Below, piece by piece: positions 25,056-33,724 of a stretch of DNA of 48,015 nucleotides (position 1 is its first letter; each line of letters opens with the position of its first letter). The stretch covers positions 1 through 48,015 of the forward strand of contig CAJOIR010000013.1 of assembly GCA_905234685.1 (NCBI GenBank), written 5' to 3'. The DNA is from Paludibacteraceae bacterium (GTDB lineage Bacteria > Bacteroidota > Bacteroidia > Bacteroidales > Paludibacteraceae). Both the position numbers and the translations under genes were made by a program. The notes beneath the pieces were generated by a model, which was not told the origin of the DNA, did not search any database, and was given only the letters and a program-made list of their open reading frames with translations.

Positions 25056-27329
25056 ATGGCAAACAATTTCAGACTGCAGTTTACCAAATGGTTTTGGTCA
25101 TTGTTCGTAGTGGGAATACTGCTTATTGTTCTCATCTTCTGGTTTATCACGGAAGGCTGGTTGGGTTATCTGCCTCCACTTGACGAGCTTCAAAATCCGA
25201 AAAACAAATATGCCACTGAAGTATATAGCAGCGACATGCAAGTGCTTGGCAGTTATTATCGCTCGGAAAACCGCGTGGGAGTGCAGTATGCCGACATATC
25301 TCCCTACATGATAGATGCTCTGGTAGCAACCGAAGATGCGCGTTTCTACCAGCATTCCGGCATTGACTCGAAGGCTCTCTTCCGTGCTGTGCTCATGCTT
25401 GGCAAGGCAGGCGGAGGCTCTACGTTGACTCAGCAGTTGTCAAAGCAGTTGTATTCTCCAAAGGCAAACAACATCTTCGAGCGTGCCTTGCAGAAGCCTA
25501 TCGAATGGGTGATAGCAGCCCAACTTGAGCGCCTCTACTCGAAAGAGGAGATAATCATGATGTATCTCAACCAGTTTGACTTCCTCTACAACGCTGTAGG
25601 TATCAAGCAGGCTGCGCAGGTGTATTTCAACACCACACCCGCCAACCTCAAGATTGAGCAGGCGGCTTTGCTTGTGGGTATGTGTAAGAATCCCTCACTC
25701 TACAACCCTATCCGCCGACCTGAAAACGCTCTTAACCGCCGCAACACAGTGCTCTCGCAGATGGAGAAAAACGGCAAGATAACAGAGGCGGAGAAAGACT
25801 CGTTGCAGCAACTGCCGTTGAAGATTGACTACCATTCTGTTGACCACAAGCAGGGTCTTGCGCCGTATCTCAGAGAGTATCTGCGTCTTACTCTTACCGC
25901 CAAAGAGCCGAAGGAGAGCAACTACAGCCAATGGAACAAACAGCAGTATAAGATTGACTTGCATCAGTGGGAGACAAATCCTCTGTATGGTTTCTGCAAC
26001 AAAAACAAGAAACCTGACGGCACTCCGTATGACATCTACAACGACGGTTTGCGCATATATACCACCATCGACTCGCGCATGCAGCGTTATGCAGAACAGG
26101 CAGTGTCGGAGCACATGCAATATCTTCAGATTAGATTCTTCAACGAGAAGAAAAAGAGCAAGACTGCTCCCTTCGCCCGCAGCCTGAAGCAGAAAGATGT
26201 GGATCTCATCATGCAGCGCAGCATAACTCAGACTGAGCGCTACCGCCTGATGAAAAAGGCAGGAAAGTCGGAAGAAGAGATTAAGGAAGCATTCAACACT
26301 CCTCAGGAGATGCAGGTATTCTCTTACAACGGACTCATTGATACTGTGCTTACTCCGCTTGACAGCATACGCTGGCAGAAGTATTTCCTTCGTTGCGGCT
26401 TTATGTCAGTCGATCCTCATTCAGGTCACGTAAAGGCTTATGTAGGAGGCCCTAACTTTGCCAATTTCCAGTATGACATGGCAAGCGTAGGTCGCCGTCA
26501 GGTAGGCTCAACCGTCAAACCGTATATCTACACTCTTGCTATGGATGAAGGTATGTGGCCTTGCGATACGACATCATACGTGCCTATTACACTTATCGAC
26601 GGCAACGGCGTGGAATGGACTCCAAAAGAGAGTCACAAGGTAAACGAAGAAGATATAGGCAAAACCGTTTCCCTGACATGGGGTTTGGCTCAATCCAGCA
26701 ACTGGTTGTCGACATATCTCATGTCGATGTTTACTCCAGAGCAACTTGTCAAGACAATGCGCTCGTTTGGCATTGAAGGTCAACTTGATCCTGTTGTCAG
26801 TCTCTGTCTCGGACCTTGTGAGGTATCTGTAGCAGAGATGGTGGGAGCATATACTACTTTTGCCAACAAAGGTATCCGTGTCGAGCCTCTTTATGTCACC
26901 CGTATAGAGGATAACAACGGCAATGTGCTTGCCACTTTTGCTCCTCAAACCCATGAGATAATAAGCGAACAGACGGTTTACAAAATGTTGTATATGCTTC
27001 GCAATGTGGTTGACCACGGAACTGGCGTACGCACTCGTCTGCGCTATGGTTTGAAAATGCCAATGGGAGGCAAGACTGGAACAAGTCAGAACAACTCCGA
27101 CGGTTGGTTTATGGGTTTCACACCTTCACTTGTTAACGGATGCTGGGTAGGAGGAGAAGACCGCGCCATCCACTTCGACTCGATGGCAGACGGTCAGGGA
27201 GCAAACACAGCACTGCCTATTGTCGCATTGTATCTGCAGAAAGTGTTGGAAGACGAGGAACTCGGATACAGTGTTGAAGAGCAGTTTGAAGTGCCGTCGT
27301 GGTTTGATCCCAATGCAGGTTGCAGATAA
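25056..27329 (+). CDS. Penicillin-binding protein 1A (bifunctional)
   Basis: A 757-aa peptidoglycan synthase anchored by one N-terminal membrane helix (about 14-32). The GT51 glycosyltransferase domain (about 60-240) has EDARFYQHSGID with catalytic Glu and GGSTLTQQLSKQLY. The transpeptidase domain (about 430-740) has the SxxK site in GSTVKPYIY, SSN in QSSNWL and KTGTS. It builds and cross-links cell-wall glycan in the periplasm. The gene sits between hemW (4 nt) and umuD (11 nt). Confidence 0.95.
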   Translation: MANNFRLQFTKWFWSLFVVGILLIVLIFWFITEGWLGYLPPLDELQNPKNKYATEVYSSDMQVLGSYYRSENRVGVQYADISPYMIDALVATEDARFYQHSGIDSKALFRAVLMLGKAGGGSTLTQQLSKQLYSPKANNIFERALQKPIEWVIAAQLERLYSKEEIIMMYLNQFDFLYNAVGIKQAAQVYFNTTPANLKIEQAALLVGMCKNPSLYNPIRRPENALNRRNTVLSQMEKNGKITEAEKDSLQQLPLKIDYHSVDHKQGLAPYLREYLRLTLTAKEPKESNYSQWNKQQYKIDLHQWETNPLYGFCNKNKKPDGTPYDIYNDGLRIYTTIDSRMQRYAEQAVSEHMQYLQIRFFNEKKKSKTAPFARSLKQKDVDLIMQRSITQTERYRLMKKAGKSEEEIKEAFNTPQEMQVFSYNGLIDTVLTPLDSIRWQKYFLRCGFMSVDPHSGHVKAYVGGPNFANFQYDMASVGRRQVGSTVKPYIYTLAMDEGMWPCDTTSYVPITLIDGNGVEWTPKESHKVNEEDIGKTVSLTWGLAQSSNWLSTYLMSMFTPEQLVKTMRSFGIEGQLDPVVSLCLGPCEVSVAEMVGAYTTFANKGIRVEPLYVTRIEDNNGNVLATFAPQTHEIISEQTVYKMLYMLRNVVDHGTGVRTRLRYGLKMPMGGKTGTSQNNSDGWFMGFTPSLVNGCWVGGEDRAIHFDSMADGQGANTALPIVALYLQKVLEDEELGYSVEEQFEVPSWFDPNAGCR

Positions 27330-27340
27330 CAATTCAGTAT

Positions 27341-27775
27341 ATGTCAGAGCAGTTGAGAAATATAACACCCGCCGAATTGGGTTCTCCGGAGTTGGAATTG
27401 GCAGAGAATCTTCATGCCGGTTTCCCCACCCCTGCTGCTGATTCGAATGAGCGTATTGACATCACATCGGAGTTGATACGCCATCCGGAGACTACATTCT
27501 ATGCCCGTATAGAAGGCGATTCCATGCAGGGAGCAGGAATATACTCCGGAGATTTGGTTGTTATTGACCGCTCCTTAAGAGTTACTGACGGCAATCTGGT
27601 GGCAGCATATATCGACGGCGAGTTCACCGTGAAGGAATACAGGCTTGACCCAAGCGGGAATTGCGCCTGGCTTATACCTCACAATCCGAAATACAAGAAA
27701 ATAAAAGTCACAGAAGACAACTCTTTCATTATTTGGGGGGTGATTACTCACACTATTCACGGGTTAAGAGGTTAA
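27341..27775 (+). CDS. umuD: UmuD-like S24 peptidase, DNA polymerase V accessory subunit
   Basis: A 144-aa LexA/UmuD-family self-cleaving protein that, after cleavage, joins UmuC in the error-prone polymerase. A probable cleavage site Ala-Gly is in LHAGFPTPAAD (about 25-35); the catalytic Ser is in EGDSMQGAGI and the catalytic Lys in GEFTVKEY. The ATG at 27341 is preferred to an upstream TTG at 27320. The last four codons and stop (GLRG-stop) are read from the start of a GGTTAAGA repeat array that runs to the umuC start, so the C-terminus may vary between strains. Confidence 0.92.
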   Translation: MSEQLRNITPAELGSPELELAENLHAGFPTPAADSNERIDITSELIRHPETTFYARIEGDSMQGAGIYSGDLVVIDRSLRVTDGNLVAAYIDGEFTVKEYRLDPSGNCAWLIPHNPKYKKIKVTEDNSFIIWGVITHTIHGLRG

Positions 27776-27801
27776 GAGGTGAATAGGTTAAGAGGTTAAA
27801 A
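27762..27801 (+). repeat. GGTTAAGA-type repeat array between umuD and umuC
   Basis: Five imperfect units of GGTTAAGA/GGTGAATA/GGTTAAAA at an 8-bp period fill the umuD-umuC junction, starting inside the last umuD codons and ending 4 nt before the umuC ATG. A related array on the opposite strand lies at 37813-37863. Confidence 0.85.
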
Positions 27802-27804
27802 CTT

Positions 27805-29067
27805 ATGTATGCACTTGTTGATTGCAATAACTTCTTCGTGTCATGCGAGAGAGTCTTTCGCCCTGACTTGAATCAGAAGCCGGTTGTTGTGCTTTCCGGC
27901 AATGACGGGTGTGTTGTTGCAAGAAGCAACGAGGTTAAGCGTCTCGGCATAAAGATGGGAGAGCCCTTCTATCAGATTCAGGAGGAAGTGAAGAAATACG
28001 GCATAGTGCATTTCTCATCCAACTTTGCTCTTTATGCAGACTTGTCATCGCGGATAATGCGTATTCTCGGCAGATATACTCCCGATTTGCAACAGTATTC
28101 TATCGATGAGGCATTCCTTGACATGTCGCATCTGACTTCCTATGATGAGGCTCGCAGGATATGCTTTGAGATAAGAGAAGAGATAATGCATGGAATAGGC
28201 ATACCTGTATCTATAGGAATAGCGCCGACAAAGACTTTATGCAAAGTTGCCAGTGACTATGCCAAGCATTACAGCGGATATAAGGGAGTCTGCACTATTG
28301 ACAACGAGTCGAAGCGTTTGAAAGCATTGGAGAAGTATCCTGTTGCCGATATATGGGGAATCGGCAGGAAAAGCTCTGCAAAACTGACAGCAGCAGGCAT
28401 AAATACCGCTTTGCAGTTTGCAGCAGCATCTGCTGTCAGGGTTAAGAATCTGTTGCATAAACCGGGTCTTGACACATGGAGAGAACTTAATGGCGAGGAT
28501 TGCATATCAATGCAGGAATTGCCTCAGAAACAGAGCATCACCTGCAGCAGAACATTTGCTCACGGCGTTACTGACAGGCAGTTGCTTGAGCAGGCATTGA
28601 CAGACTTCTGCGCTACATGCGCTGCAAAACTACGAAGTCAACGCAGTGTTTGCAGGCATGTCGTTGTCTTTGCCCATACCTCCAGATTCCGCGAGCAGCA
28701 GGATTTCATCCATGCCACCATCACCTTGCAGATACCGACTGCAAACACTATAGAACTTACTCAGGAAGTGCTTCGTGCTGTCAGAAGCCAGTGGCGGAAG
28801 AATATTCCCTATAAACGGGCAGGAATTATACTGATGTCAATAGAATCTGATGCTGCCATGCAGCAGACTCTCTTTGATTTGCGTGACCGCAATCGTGACA
28901 TGCGACTGCAGAATGCCATCGACAATGTCAACCGCCAATATGGCAAACGCACTGTTGTCATTGCTCCACAACTGCAGACTCCGGAGAGCAGAGAGTTGAT
29001 TGATATAGGCAGAAAAAGCCCAGCATATACCACCCGTTTGTCTGACATTATTACACTTCATTGCTGA
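27805..29067 (+). CDS. umuC: UmuC-like Y-family DNA polymerase V catalytic subunit
   Basis: A 420-aa translesion polymerase. The Y-family palm starts MYALVDCNNFFVSCERVF, with the first metal-binding Asp6; the catalytic pair is in YSIDEAFLDM (about 93-102). GIPVSIGIAPTKTLCKVASDYAK and the thumb helix-hairpin-helix (PVADIWGIGRKSSAKL) follow, then the little-finger and UmuC-specific C-terminal domains. Length matches UmuC (about 420), not DinB (about 350). It is coupled to umuD by 29 nt of repeat. No LexA-type operator was recognised. Confidence 0.95.
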   Translation: MYALVDCNNFFVSCERVFRPDLNQKPVVVLSGNDGCVVARSNEVKRLGIKMGEPFYQIQEEVKKYGIVHFSSNFALYADLSSRIMRILGRYTPDLQQYSIDEAFLDMSHLTSYDEARRICFEIREEIMHGIGIPVSIGIAPTKTLCKVASDYAKHYSGYKGVCTIDNESKRLKALEKYPVADIWGIGRKSSAKLTAAGINTALQFAAASAVRVKNLLHKPGLDTWRELNGEDCISMQELPQKQSITCSRTFAHGVTDRQLLEQALTDFCATCAAKLRSQRSVCRHVVVFAHTSRFREQQDFIHATITLQIPTANTIELTQEVLRAVRSQWRKNIPYKRAGIILMSIESDAAMQQTLFDLRDRNRDMRLQNAIDNVNRQYGKRTVVIAPQLQTPESRELIDIGRKSPAYTTRLSDIITLHC

Positions 29068-29100
29068 TTGGTTGGCACAATTATTGAAACACGGCATATA

Positions 29101-31125
29101 ATGAAACTGAAAGCATACATAGCGACAATCCTTCTCCTGCTTGGCATCACGCAATCTGCAAATGCCCAGCTTAACACAGACCGCATAACCGCTATCGGAA
29201 GGAATGCTTTGTATTTCGATGATTATGTGCTGTCAATACAATATTTCAACCAGGTCATCAAACTGAAACCATATATAGCCGAGCCTTATCTCTATCGTGC
29301 TATAGCCAAGATTCAACTCGGCGACATGACAGGCGCAGAGCGCGATTGCTCGGCAGCAATACAGAATAATCCATTTTTGCCAGGCGCATATTACACCCGT
29401 GGGTTTGTGCGTATGCAACTGAAGCAGTTTGAGAAAGCGGAGGAAGACTTTACAGAGGCTCTTGTTTTTGCTCCAGAGAACAAGACATATCTCATGATGC
29501 GCGCTGATGTTCGCTTAGAGTTGCAGAATTATTCCGCTGCGCTTGATGACATAGACTTTCTTCTACGCCGAGAGCCTCACTCTGCAAGTATAAACTTCGA
29601 GAAGGGAGTTATATGCATGGCAAAGAAAGATACTGTCTGTGCTCTTGGCTGCTTTTCGGAGGCAATACAGTATGACAGTCAGAATCCAGCAAACTGGTCT
29701 GCCAGGGGATTGGTAAACATGATGCTAAATGAGGATAACGAGGCTCTTCTTGACCTTACTACTGCTATCAACTTAGGCTCACGATGGGCTGGAGACTATA
29801 TCAACAGAGGTGTGCTCTTCTACAAGAAACACAATTACCGCGGAGCACTGGCAGATTACGACAAGGCAGTAGAACTCAATCCGAAAGATGCTCAATGTTT
29901 CTATAACAGAGGCGTTTTACGCGCAGAAGTAGGTGATTGGAACAGAGCTCTGGAAGACTTCAACACTGCAATTGAACTTGATCCTGACAATGTGGAGATG
30001 CATTATCAACGCGGAGTGGTATTCCTTCAACTCAGGCAATGGAAGAATGCAGTTGAAGATTTCGACCTTCTTATTCAGCGTTATCCTTATTTCCTGCCTT
30101 CATACTATCTTGCAGCGCAAGCAAAGACTGCTTTAAATGACCCCAAAGCAGCATATCTGTATCAACAGAAAGCACATAAATTAGAGGAAAACAAAGATGA
30201 GATACAGCGGCAACAGAAACAGGTTAACACAGATGTTCAACTGGCAAAGAGTCAGCCTCAGAAACGCGACCGCAGAAAAGAGTTCTCAAACAATGCCGCT
30301 CAAAACAGACAGGAGCCTCAAGAGACAGAGCGTTATCAGAGCGAGGCAAGAGGCAGCGTACAGAAACGTTATGCCGATGTAGTCAACGAGCCTGACATAG
30401 TTATCAGTTATTATAAGCAGACTCCGTCACTCAGGAGAACAAACTATTTCCATTACATACTTGACAACTACAACAAATCTGCAGCCCTGCCCTCTCCTCT
30501 TCATTTCACCGTGCAAGAGACTGCTCTTACTGCAGAGATGGTGAATCAGCATTTCGAGGCTATTGACCGTCTCTCAAGCGAGATTGACAAACAGGAGACA
30601 GGCAAAGGAGTATCAACAGCCAACCCGCAGTTGGCATCTCTCTATTTTGCCCGCGCTGTGGAGTTTGCTCTTGTTCAAGACTATTCTTCCGCTATAGACG
30701 ACTGCACACGAGCTTTGGTTGCAACTCCTGACTTTACAATAGGCTACTTCTGTCGCGCCAACTGGAGATACAAACTCCTCGATTATCAGCGTAGCACAGG
30801 CGATATATACGATGACAAGCACAACAGTCAACTTGACTTCGAACTAATACTCCGTGACTACGATCAGGTATTGCGTCTGCAGCCTGACTTTACTTTTGCC
30901 TACTACAACAAAGCAAACATGCTCTGCACACAGAAAGATTTCAAAGCTGCTGTTGATTATTATTCGCTTGCCATTGAGCATGATCCCGACTTTGCCGAAG
31001 CATGGTTTAACCGTGGACTGACACGTATTTATACAGATGACACCGATGCCGGTTTGCAAGACCTGAGCAAAGCCGGAGAATTGGGTATATATCAGGCATA
31101 CAACCTTATAACAAGATTCAAATGA
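29101..31125 (+). CDS. Exported tetratricopeptide-repeat protein
   Basis: A 674-aa protein from the ATG at 29101, starting with a signal peptide (MKLKAYIATILLLLGITQSANAQ). From about residue 30 to 350 it is an array of TPR units such as AEPYLYRAIAKIQLGDMTGAERDCSAAI and DAQCFYNRGVLRAEVGDWNRALEDF. A charged Gln/Arg/Glu-rich stretch (about 355-420) breaks the array, and more TPRs return near the C-terminus (about 570-660). A non-ATG start 33 nt upstream is rejected because it would hide the signal peptide. It probably scaffolds protein contacts in the periplasm or at the outer membrane. The stop overlaps the next gene by 4 nt. Confidence 0.88.
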   Translation: MKLKAYIATILLLLGITQSANAQLNTDRITAIGRNALYFDDYVLSIQYFNQVIKLKPYIAEPYLYRAIAKIQLGDMTGAERDCSAAIQNNPFLPGAYYTRGFVRMQLKQFEKAEEDFTEALVFAPENKTYLMMRADVRLELQNYSAALDDIDFLLRREPHSASINFEKGVICMAKKDTVCALGCFSEAIQYDSQNPANWSARGLVNMMLNEDNEALLDLTTAINLGSRWAGDYINRGVLFYKKHNYRGALADYDKAVELNPKDAQCFYNRGVLRAEVGDWNRALEDFNTAIELDPDNVEMHYQRGVVFLQLRQWKNAVEDFDLLIQRYPYFLPSYYLAAQAKTALNDPKAAYLYQQKAHKLEENKDEIQRQQKQVNTDVQLAKSQPQKRDRRKEFSNNAAQNRQEPQETERYQSEARGSVQKRYADVVNEPDIVISYYKQTPSLRRTNYFHYILDNYNKSAALPSPLHFTVQETALTAEMVNQHFEAIDRLSSEIDKQETGKGVSTANPQLASLYFARAVEFALVQDYSSAIDDCTRALVATPDFTIGYFCRANWRYKLLDYQRSTGDIYDDKHNSQLDFELILRDYDQVLRLQPDFTFAYYNKANMLCTQKDFKAAVDYYSLAIEHDPDFAEAWFNRGLTRIYTDDTDAGLQDLSKAGELGIYQAYNLITRFK

Positions 31126-32012
31126 AGCGGCTTGTGATACTATATATTGTTTGCTCTCTCTTCTCAGCAGCTGATGCTCAGTTGTTGTATGAAGTCTCAG
31201 GCAAATCATCAAAAGCAAAGTCATATATCTTTGCCACCAACCGCCTGACAGACATTCAGTTTCTTGACACTGTGCCCAATCTCTTCAAGGTATTCGGCAG
31301 ATGCGACAAGGTGATAACAGAGATGGCAATCAATGACTATGAGGCCATTCAGACTCTTCGTCAGGCAGCTCTTCTGCCAGACTCCATCAAGCTGGAGAAC
31401 TGGTATTCGGAAGATGAATACCGCCTCATAGACGAAGCTATGCGTCTGACTCTCAACATGGGAATGGATAAATTAGGAAGGATGAAGCCTTCATATCTGA
31501 CAGAACTATATAGAAACGAGTTGCTGAAACGCTGGCTTAACTACGATGAAGACCGCTCTGCGCAGAACTTTTTCCAATCGGTAGCAGCTCAGCAAGGCAA
31601 ACCCGTATATCCGTTGGATAAGACAGGCGAGGCAATATATATGGCATTCGACCGTGAGCCTCTGCATTGGCAGATGAAAGAGCTGCTGAAGATTGTAGAA
31701 TATCCTGAGCGCGAAGTCAGACTTGAGAAGTCGCTTCTGCGATTCTACCGTAACGGGCAACTCAACGAGTATGCGTATGAGGCTTCGATGCCTGACAACA
31801 CCTCCACTCTCTCCTACTCCGACTGCAAGGTATATTGGCAGCGCAACCTCACATGGGTTAAACGTCTTGCTCCGTATCTTACCGAGGGCAGAGCGTTTAT
31901 ATGTCTTGATGCATTGTATCTTGGAGGCGACGACGGATTGCTTGCACAACTGAAATCGTCAGGATACAGAGTTCGCCCTGTTAACCGCAGAATAAAAATA
32001 TCAGTGAAATAA
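31122..32012 (+). CDS. TraB/GumN-family exported protein
   Basis: A 296-aa protein with a signal peptide (about 1-19, ends ADAQ). The body matches the TraB/GumN family: LLYEVSGKSSKAKSYIFATNRL near the start, the central helical region, and the C-terminal DALYLGGDDGLLAQLKSSGYRVRPV. Members usually keep GTxH and GxxHLxG histidines proposed to bind metal; here those positions read ATNR and ALYLGG, so the proposed metal ligands appear lost and hydrolase activity is doubtful. It is translationally coupled to the TPR gene. Confidence 0.8.
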   Translation: MKRLVILYIVCSLFSAADAQLLYEVSGKSSKAKSYIFATNRLTDIQFLDTVPNLFKVFGRCDKVITEMAINDYEAIQTLRQAALLPDSIKLENWYSEDEYRLIDEAMRLTLNMGMDKLGRMKPSYLTELYRNELLKRWLNYDEDRSAQNFFQSVAAQQGKPVYPLDKTGEAIYMAFDREPLHWQMKELLKIVEYPEREVRLEKSLLRFYRNGQLNEYAYEASMPDNTSTLSYSDCKVYWQRNLTWVKRLAPYLTEGRAFICLDALYLGGDDGLLAQLKSSGYRVRPVNRRIKISVK

Positions 32013-32032
32013 CGAAATAAATCTGTAGCATT

Positions 32033-33322
32033 ATGAAACATGTTTCATTAACCATCATTGTTGCCGCCTTATGCTGCGCATGCAATGTGAGCATCAGTCA
32101 CCCTGATGACAACAATCAGAATGTCAACAACGGTAATGACACCTTATTGGAGCTTCGCCTGAATGCCAAACAGCAGCAACAGGTAGTTCAAGGCAATGAA
32201 TTCACCCTGAATATGCTTCGTCAGACATACGCCAACCGCGAGACGGAGAATGTAATCATTTCTCCGTTAAGTCTGAGCATGGCGTTGAGCATACTGATGA
32301 ATGGCGCAGAAGGCGAAACTCTGCAACAACTGAAAGACGGTCTTGGCTTCGGAGAGTGGTCCAATGAAGAGATAAACCGCTATAACCAACTGCTTTTGTA
32401 CACACTGCCGAAACTTGACAACTACACGAAGGTGATGCTTGCCAACTCGCTGTGGGTAGCAAACGGTTTCCCAATAAAAGAAGATTTCGTTAACACAAAC
32501 AAATTGTATTTCCAGTCAAAGGTGAGAAATGTGGATTTCAGTGACCCTGCAACTGCCGTACTTATCAATGCTTGGGCAGCAGAGCATACAAACGACCTTA
32601 TAAAGGAAATTGTAGATGCAGGATTGATATACGACTGCGTTGCTCTTATTGCCAATGCACTCTATTTCAAAGGCATCTGGGCAGAGGAATTCAAAGCAGA
32701 AGACACCAAACCTGACGCCAAGTTTCTTGCAAGTGACAAGAGCACTCAGAAGGTGGAGATGATGTACAAACACGCAGAGATGAAGTATGCGCTTTACAAC
32801 AAGGCTCAGCTTGCCGAACTCGATTACAAGGGAGACGCGTATTGTATGGATTTGCTGCTACCGCCTGCAGACATGGATATCATGACCTTCCTGAAGAGCA
32901 TGCAGGCAGAGGATATAATGAACTTTGAGCAGAACTACTGGCCTGAGAAGACATACGGCAATACGACATACCGCAACCTTGAGAATGTTGATCTGTATAT
33001 GCCAAAGTTCCGTCTGCATTACGAACGTATGCTTAACAATGACCTTATGGCACTTGGTATGACAAATATGTTTTCACCGTCAGCAGACTTCTCACGTCTT
33101 AGCAATATTGCCACCCATGTCAGTTTTGTAAAGCAGAATACTTTTCTCTCTGTTGACGAAACAGGCACTGAAGCCGCTGCCGTTACGGTAATAGGTGTTA
33201 AGGAAACCGCTGCCATGCCGACAATGATGGAGCTCAACCGACCTTTTGTTCTCTTCATCCGTGAGAAGAAATACGGCACTATACTTTTTGCTGCAGTCAT
33301 TGGAAATCCGAACGAGAAATAG
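32033..33322 (+). CDS. Serpin-family protease inhibitor, exported
   Basis: A 429-aa serpin. The N-terminus (MKHVSLTIIVAALCCAC) is a signal peptide, probably of lipoprotein type with Cys17 as anchor, although the lipobox is weak. Core serpin motifs: NVIISPLSLSMALSILMNGAEGETLQQL, LANSLWV, LIANALYFKGIWAEEF, MDLLLPP, and the C-terminal NRPFVLFIREKKYGTILFAAVIGNP. The reactive-loop hinge reads DETGTEAAAVT, the small-residue pattern of inhibitory serpins, followed by VIGVKETAAMP. The P1 residue cannot be fixed by eye; small residues there (Thr/Ala) would suit an elastase-like target. Last gene of the plus-strand run. Confidence 0.92.
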   Translation: MKHVSLTIIVAALCCACNVSISHPDDNNQNVNNGNDTLLELRLNAKQQQQVVQGNEFTLNMLRQTYANRETENVIISPLSLSMALSILMNGAEGETLQQLKDGLGFGEWSNEEINRYNQLLLYTLPKLDNYTKVMLANSLWVANGFPIKEDFVNTNKLYFQSKVRNVDFSDPATAVLINAWAAEHTNDLIKEIVDAGLIYDCVALIANALYFKGIWAEEFKAEDTKPDAKFLASDKSTQKVEMMYKHAEMKYALYNKAQLAELDYKGDAYCMDLLLPPADMDIMTFLKSMQAEDIMNFEQNYWPEKTYGNTTYRNLENVDLYMPKFRLHYERMLNNDLMALGMTNMFSPSADFSRLSNIATHVSFVKQNTFLSVDETGTEAAAVTVIGVKETAAMPTMMELNRPFVLFIREKKYGTILFAAVIGNPNEK

Positions 33323-33724
33323 ATCTGCTTTTTGCTATTTCAATGATAGCAAAAAGGGGTAATGAGGATGACAAAAAACGTGCATTTGAACTCAATTATG
33401 TGCAACAATGCAACAATGCCTTGGAGGAGTATGCTTGAAATATCCTATATCTATGCTTGAGGCATTGTCACAAATAAGCGTTTGGCAGCCATAAATACAT
33501 CTGAATTGAGGCAAAATCGAGGCAAAAAGGCATCATAATTTGCAAAAATCAGCAGAAAAATGCTGCTTTATCACAAGAAAACAGCGGTTTAAATAAAGAA
33601 ATAATTCATCAATCGCCTGTATACCGATTACGGAAAACGACTGCTCAGCGGTCGTTTTCATATTGTTGGCATAGCGTTTGCAATATATGTTGCAAACAGA
33701 AAGATACGGTAGATTCGTACATTT
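33323..33724. other. Non-coding region with repeats and hairpins between serpin and lon
   Basis: No gene seen. It contains a stem CTTTTTGCTAT/ATAGCAAAAAG (33328-33356) just after serpin; TGCAAC-AA-TGCAAC-AA (33401-33416), the same 14-mer as near recN; an 8-bp inverted repeat CAATGCCT/AGGCATTG (33414-33421 with 33460-33467) enclosing two TATGCTTGA copies; GAGGCAAAA repeated twice near 33510; and a 9-bp hairpin GAAAACGAC/GTCGTTTTC at 33633-33659. No full consensus promoter for lon was found. Confidence 0.55.
33633..33659 (+). terminator. Hairpin upstream of lon, terminator-like
   Basis: Perfect 9-bp stem GAAAACGAC/GTCGTTTTC with a 9-nt loop. On the plus strand the second arm itself ends in TTTTC and is followed by ATATT. 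No gene ends nearby, so it could terminate an unseen small transcript in this gap or regulate lon. Confidence 0.4.

Noticed and set aside
27762..27801. CRISPR-like repeat array
   Set aside because: Units are 8 bp with no unique spacers and no cas genes are nearby; it is a simple tandem repeat.
29068..29100. Upstream start for the TPR protein
   Set aside because: It begins at a non-ATG codon right at the umuC stop and would bury a clear signal peptide that starts at ATG 29101.
33328..33356. Intrinsic terminator directly after the serpin gene
   Set aside because: The hairpin is good, but on the plus strand it is followed by GGGG with no T run, so I do not call it a terminator.
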